Positions 61,930-64,000 of a DNA stretch of 64,000 nucleotides are shown here, one piece after another. The notes below the pieces were generated by a model, which worked only from the letters and a program-made list of their open reading frames with translations, searched no databases and was not told where the DNA came from. Numbering within the stretch: the first letter of the stretch is position 1; every line of letters begins with the position of its first letter. Source of the DNA: Xiphophorus maculatus (lineage: Eukaryota; Chordata; Actinopteri; Cyprinodontiformes; Poeciliidae); contig NC_036444.1 in the NCBI RefSeq assembly GCF_002775205.1, forward strand, positions 6,242,501 to 6,306,500, given 5' to 3'. Position numbers and translations under genes: made by a program.

Positions 61930-62562
61930 CTAAACTTTGTAGGTTTTAGGAGGACATCTGGTCCAATCATCCAGACTGAGCCTCTTGGCAGTGTGCAGTA
62001 AATTCGGCCTGCCAGCTGTTCTTCGCAGATCCCCTCGTCTCTCCTCTTCCTCTGTGGGACCGCTGAAGGTTTGTGGAGGCTGGTAGCCCAGCTCCTGGGG
62101 ATCCAGCGGGTCTTTGGAGAGCAGGATGCAGATGGCCGGCACCGTCCTCTCCACGGTTGTGGTCGCTGCTTCCTGCGGTGCGCTCTCCCATACCTCATTA
62201 ACTGTCATGTAGCAAAGTTTGGACACCTGATGCAGCCCTGCCACTTTGCGTTTCAGGATTTCCACGCAGGTGATGGTCTTGGTGATGCCCCTGCCCAGGC
62301 CTGTGAAGACCACCTGTCTCACTGCCGCTGCACTGCTGTCCTGTCCTTCCCCCTGCATGCGGGCGGTTGCAAACCGCAGTAAATTGCGAATTTTGCTTCC
62401 TTCTTTCACTCGCATGTGCAGGACGTCTGCAGCAAGGCCAGGAATGGGTAAAGGGGCTCTCTCCTCAGAGCGGCCGATTCTCCGCCGGGTGCCCTGCTCC
62501 GGGTGTGGAGGACAAGACGCAAGCTGGACACCAGAAGACAGTGAAGAAGACTGATCTTCCAT
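61930..62562 (-). CDS. rpp25: Ribonuclease P/MRP subunit p25 (Alba family)
   Basis: A single uninterrupted frame of 210 codons, close to human RPP25 (199 aa), which is also intronless. The protein pairs with RPP20 and binds the P3 arm of RNase P and RNase MRP RNA in the nucleolus. After a Ser/Pro-rich start (MEDQSSSLSSGVQLASC) comes the Alba domain, about residues 47-145: DVLHMRVKEGSKIRNLLRFA, VVFTGLGRGITKTITCVEIL, KRKVAGLHQVSKLCY. Then comes the family motif AICILLSKDPLDPQELGYQP. The C-terminal tail is charged and variable. The paralogue RPP25L is an alternative, but adjacency to COX5A favours RPP25. Start: first ATG in frame, context CATAATGG. Confidence 0.93.
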   Translation of the reverse strand: MEDQSSSLSSGVQLASCPPHPEQGTRRRIGRSEERAPLPIPGLAADVLHMRVKEGSKIRNLLRFATARMQGEGQDSSAAAVRQVVFTGLGRGITKTITCVEILKRKVAGLHQVSKLCYMTVNEVWESAPQEAATTTVERTVPAICILLSKDPLDPQELGYQPPQTFSGPTEEEERRGDLRRTAGRPNLLHTAKRLSLDDWTRCPPKTYKV

Positions 62563-64000
62563 TATGGTGGAAACTAAATAAGATGATTCTTCTGCATCTG
62601 CAGGCTTGTTAATCCATTTTCCTCGAGGTCTAAAAGCAGCAAATTTAAAGAAAATCTGCTTTGCAATCCAAACTTTTCACTTATCCTCATCTTCTCTCGG
62701 TCGCCTGTTCGTGGTGTCGAATTTGTTTTGTCTTCTTGGAGCTGAGATGACAGCCTGCAGAGTAAGAAAGCCACTTCTTCTCCTAATCCCACAGTCGTGA
62801 AAGAAAAGATGTCCTTGCTCTCTTCAGCTCTGGGGACAGCTGATGCCAACAAACACATGAGGCTTAGAGAAAGACATGAAGAGTGGGACATAGAGCTCTT
62901 AAAGGCACATGCTCATTTTTCTTCCTCTAACAAAGTCTCATACATTCATTGCAGTTTTTTAAACAATAATTTAGTGAAATGCTTTAGGACTCAGAGAGTT
63001 TACCTGTGTGTAGTTGCTTGGGTTACACGGATGATTGAATATGAGTTAATGAGATTTAACAAAGCGTGCAGTTGAAACAATTCTTTTGTTTTTTACAAAT
63101 TTGGACTTGATAGTTTCATCTGACGTTCTTATGCTGCAGTTTTGCTGATAATGAACTACAGGAATAAAAAGAGAGAATGAAAAACACTGCGGTACAATAG
63201 GGCTGGCTGTTTTGAAGATAAATTTCCTCCTCTCTATCTTTAGAGGCCCATATGGTCCAGGAAAAATATCTTCCTTTGGGCTATAACAGCAACTTCACAG
63301 CTCTCCACTCTTCAATTCATCGCCTGCTGGGGTGACCCAGAAAATACTTTCCACACCACTTCTACCTCTTTTTTCCCCCCAGTGAATGACATGAGGACAA
63401 TCACACCTTAAAGCTACTGCTATTTATTTTGATATCTACACAAAACAGGAAATAAAAGTAAGAATCCAAATGAAAACAAAAGGATTTCTGAGGCACAAAT
63501 GACCAGCTGTGGGGTTTATCTGAAATTTAATGCCAATGTGTGTTATATTTAATGGTAGTAAAAATGTTAACAAATAATTGTTTTTTTTTTAGTCAGCTAC
63601 TGACAATGTAAGTTCCTTGACGTGAATCGAATGTCATTCTATAACAGCTTTTCAATTAACAATATTGTCAAAATGTGTTTATGTATTCTTAAAATTAACT
63701 TTTGTTTAGTCAAAAAGTTATTTTATCCTGACATTGTTTTGCTCCATAAGTTCTGTTAACGCTGCTGTTGGCGGTTACCGTAGCAACCAGTAACTGACAG
63801 TTTCTGTAACTGCCGTTTGGGTTCGAATCAGCTCTGTGTTTTCTTTACCAGTATTATATTTTAACATATACTTTAGATAAATTTAATTACACACAGGGTT
63901 TCGTGTGTAATTTCTTTTGCTATGTTTTGACTGTTATCATAACTAATGCTATGCATTTTAGCTCTGTTTAATTTTACAACTGTTAGCTGTTCATTGCTCT
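62563..64000. other. Upstream of RPP25 to the window edge
   Basis: No gene is assigned. A 105-codon minus-strand open frame (62574-62891) stops 11 bases before the RPP25 ATG in another frame; it probably lies in the 5' UTR. From 63000 to 63750 nothing is recognised. A consensus RFX X-box is at 63774-63787 (see its own entry). Confidence 0.4.
63774..63787. promoter_or_regulatory. Consensus RFX X-box
   Basis: GTTACC-GT-AGCAAC matches the X-box consensus GTNRCC(0-3)RGYAAC at all defined positions. RFX factors use such sites in promoters of ciliary genes. Its target would be a gene beyond the right edge, or RPP25 1.2 kb away. Binding is not shown. Confidence 0.45.

Noticed and set aside
62071-62382. 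103-codon plus-strand frame
   Set aside because: Antisense to RPP25, which has clear Alba-domain identity on the other strand.
63818-63835. GGTTCGAATCA, resembling a tRNA B box
   Set aside because: No matching A box, no acceptor stem, and the last base departs from the consensus; not a tRNA gene.

Overview
This is vertebrate nuclear DNA, almost certainly from a ray-finned (teleost) fish. The genes are split by many GT-AG introns, the sequence is AT-rich, and it is crowded with DNA-transposon debris of the fish type: Tc1-like, hAT-like and palindromic MITEs, plus a truncated L1/Tx1-type LINE and a (CA)n array. The gene set (EDC3, ARID3B, COX5A, RPP25) matches the block that lies together on human 15q24, so synteny supports the gene calls. 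The species cannot be fixed by eye.

Layout, left to right. 1-5.7 kb is gene-poor. 5.7-10.1 kb holds EDC3 (minus strand; decapping enhancer, 478 aa over six coding exons). About 2 kb away, head to head with it, 12.07-21.23 kb holds a 20-exon plus-strand gene for a roughly 715 aa coiled-coil protein that I could not name. 22-23 kb contains a promoter-like cluster and exon-like segments with no sustained reading frame. 24.5-26.6 kb is a two-exon minus-strand gene for a membrane protein with two hydrophobic segments and a degenerate C2-like domain. 28.2-30.7 kb is a terminal-inverted-repeat element interrupted by a 5'-truncated LINE with a clean 13-bp target-site duplication. 31.7-52.0 kb is ARID3B (minus; 553 aa, nine coding exons), whose introns carry most of the repeats. 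55.2-59.7 kb is COX5A (minus; 141 aa, five coding exons). 61.9-62.6 kb is RPP25 (minus; intronless, 210 aa).

The genes do not form a pathway. EDC3 acts in cytoplasmic mRNA decapping, RPP25 in RNase P/MRP, COX5A in mitochondrial complex IV and ARID3B in transcription. I rebuilt exon structures by hand, keeping phase across every junction, and give the exon coordinates in each entry. UTR ends are not resolved.

I found no new defence or biosynthetic system. The points most worth checking are: the unnamed coiled-coil gene; the C2-like membrane protein; the promoter-like module near 22.95 kb; tandem RFX X-box-like motifs spread by a repeat, plus a consensus X-box at 63.78 kb; several nested transposon insertions that give relative ages; and the foldback MITE family, with about nine copies in 43 kb.
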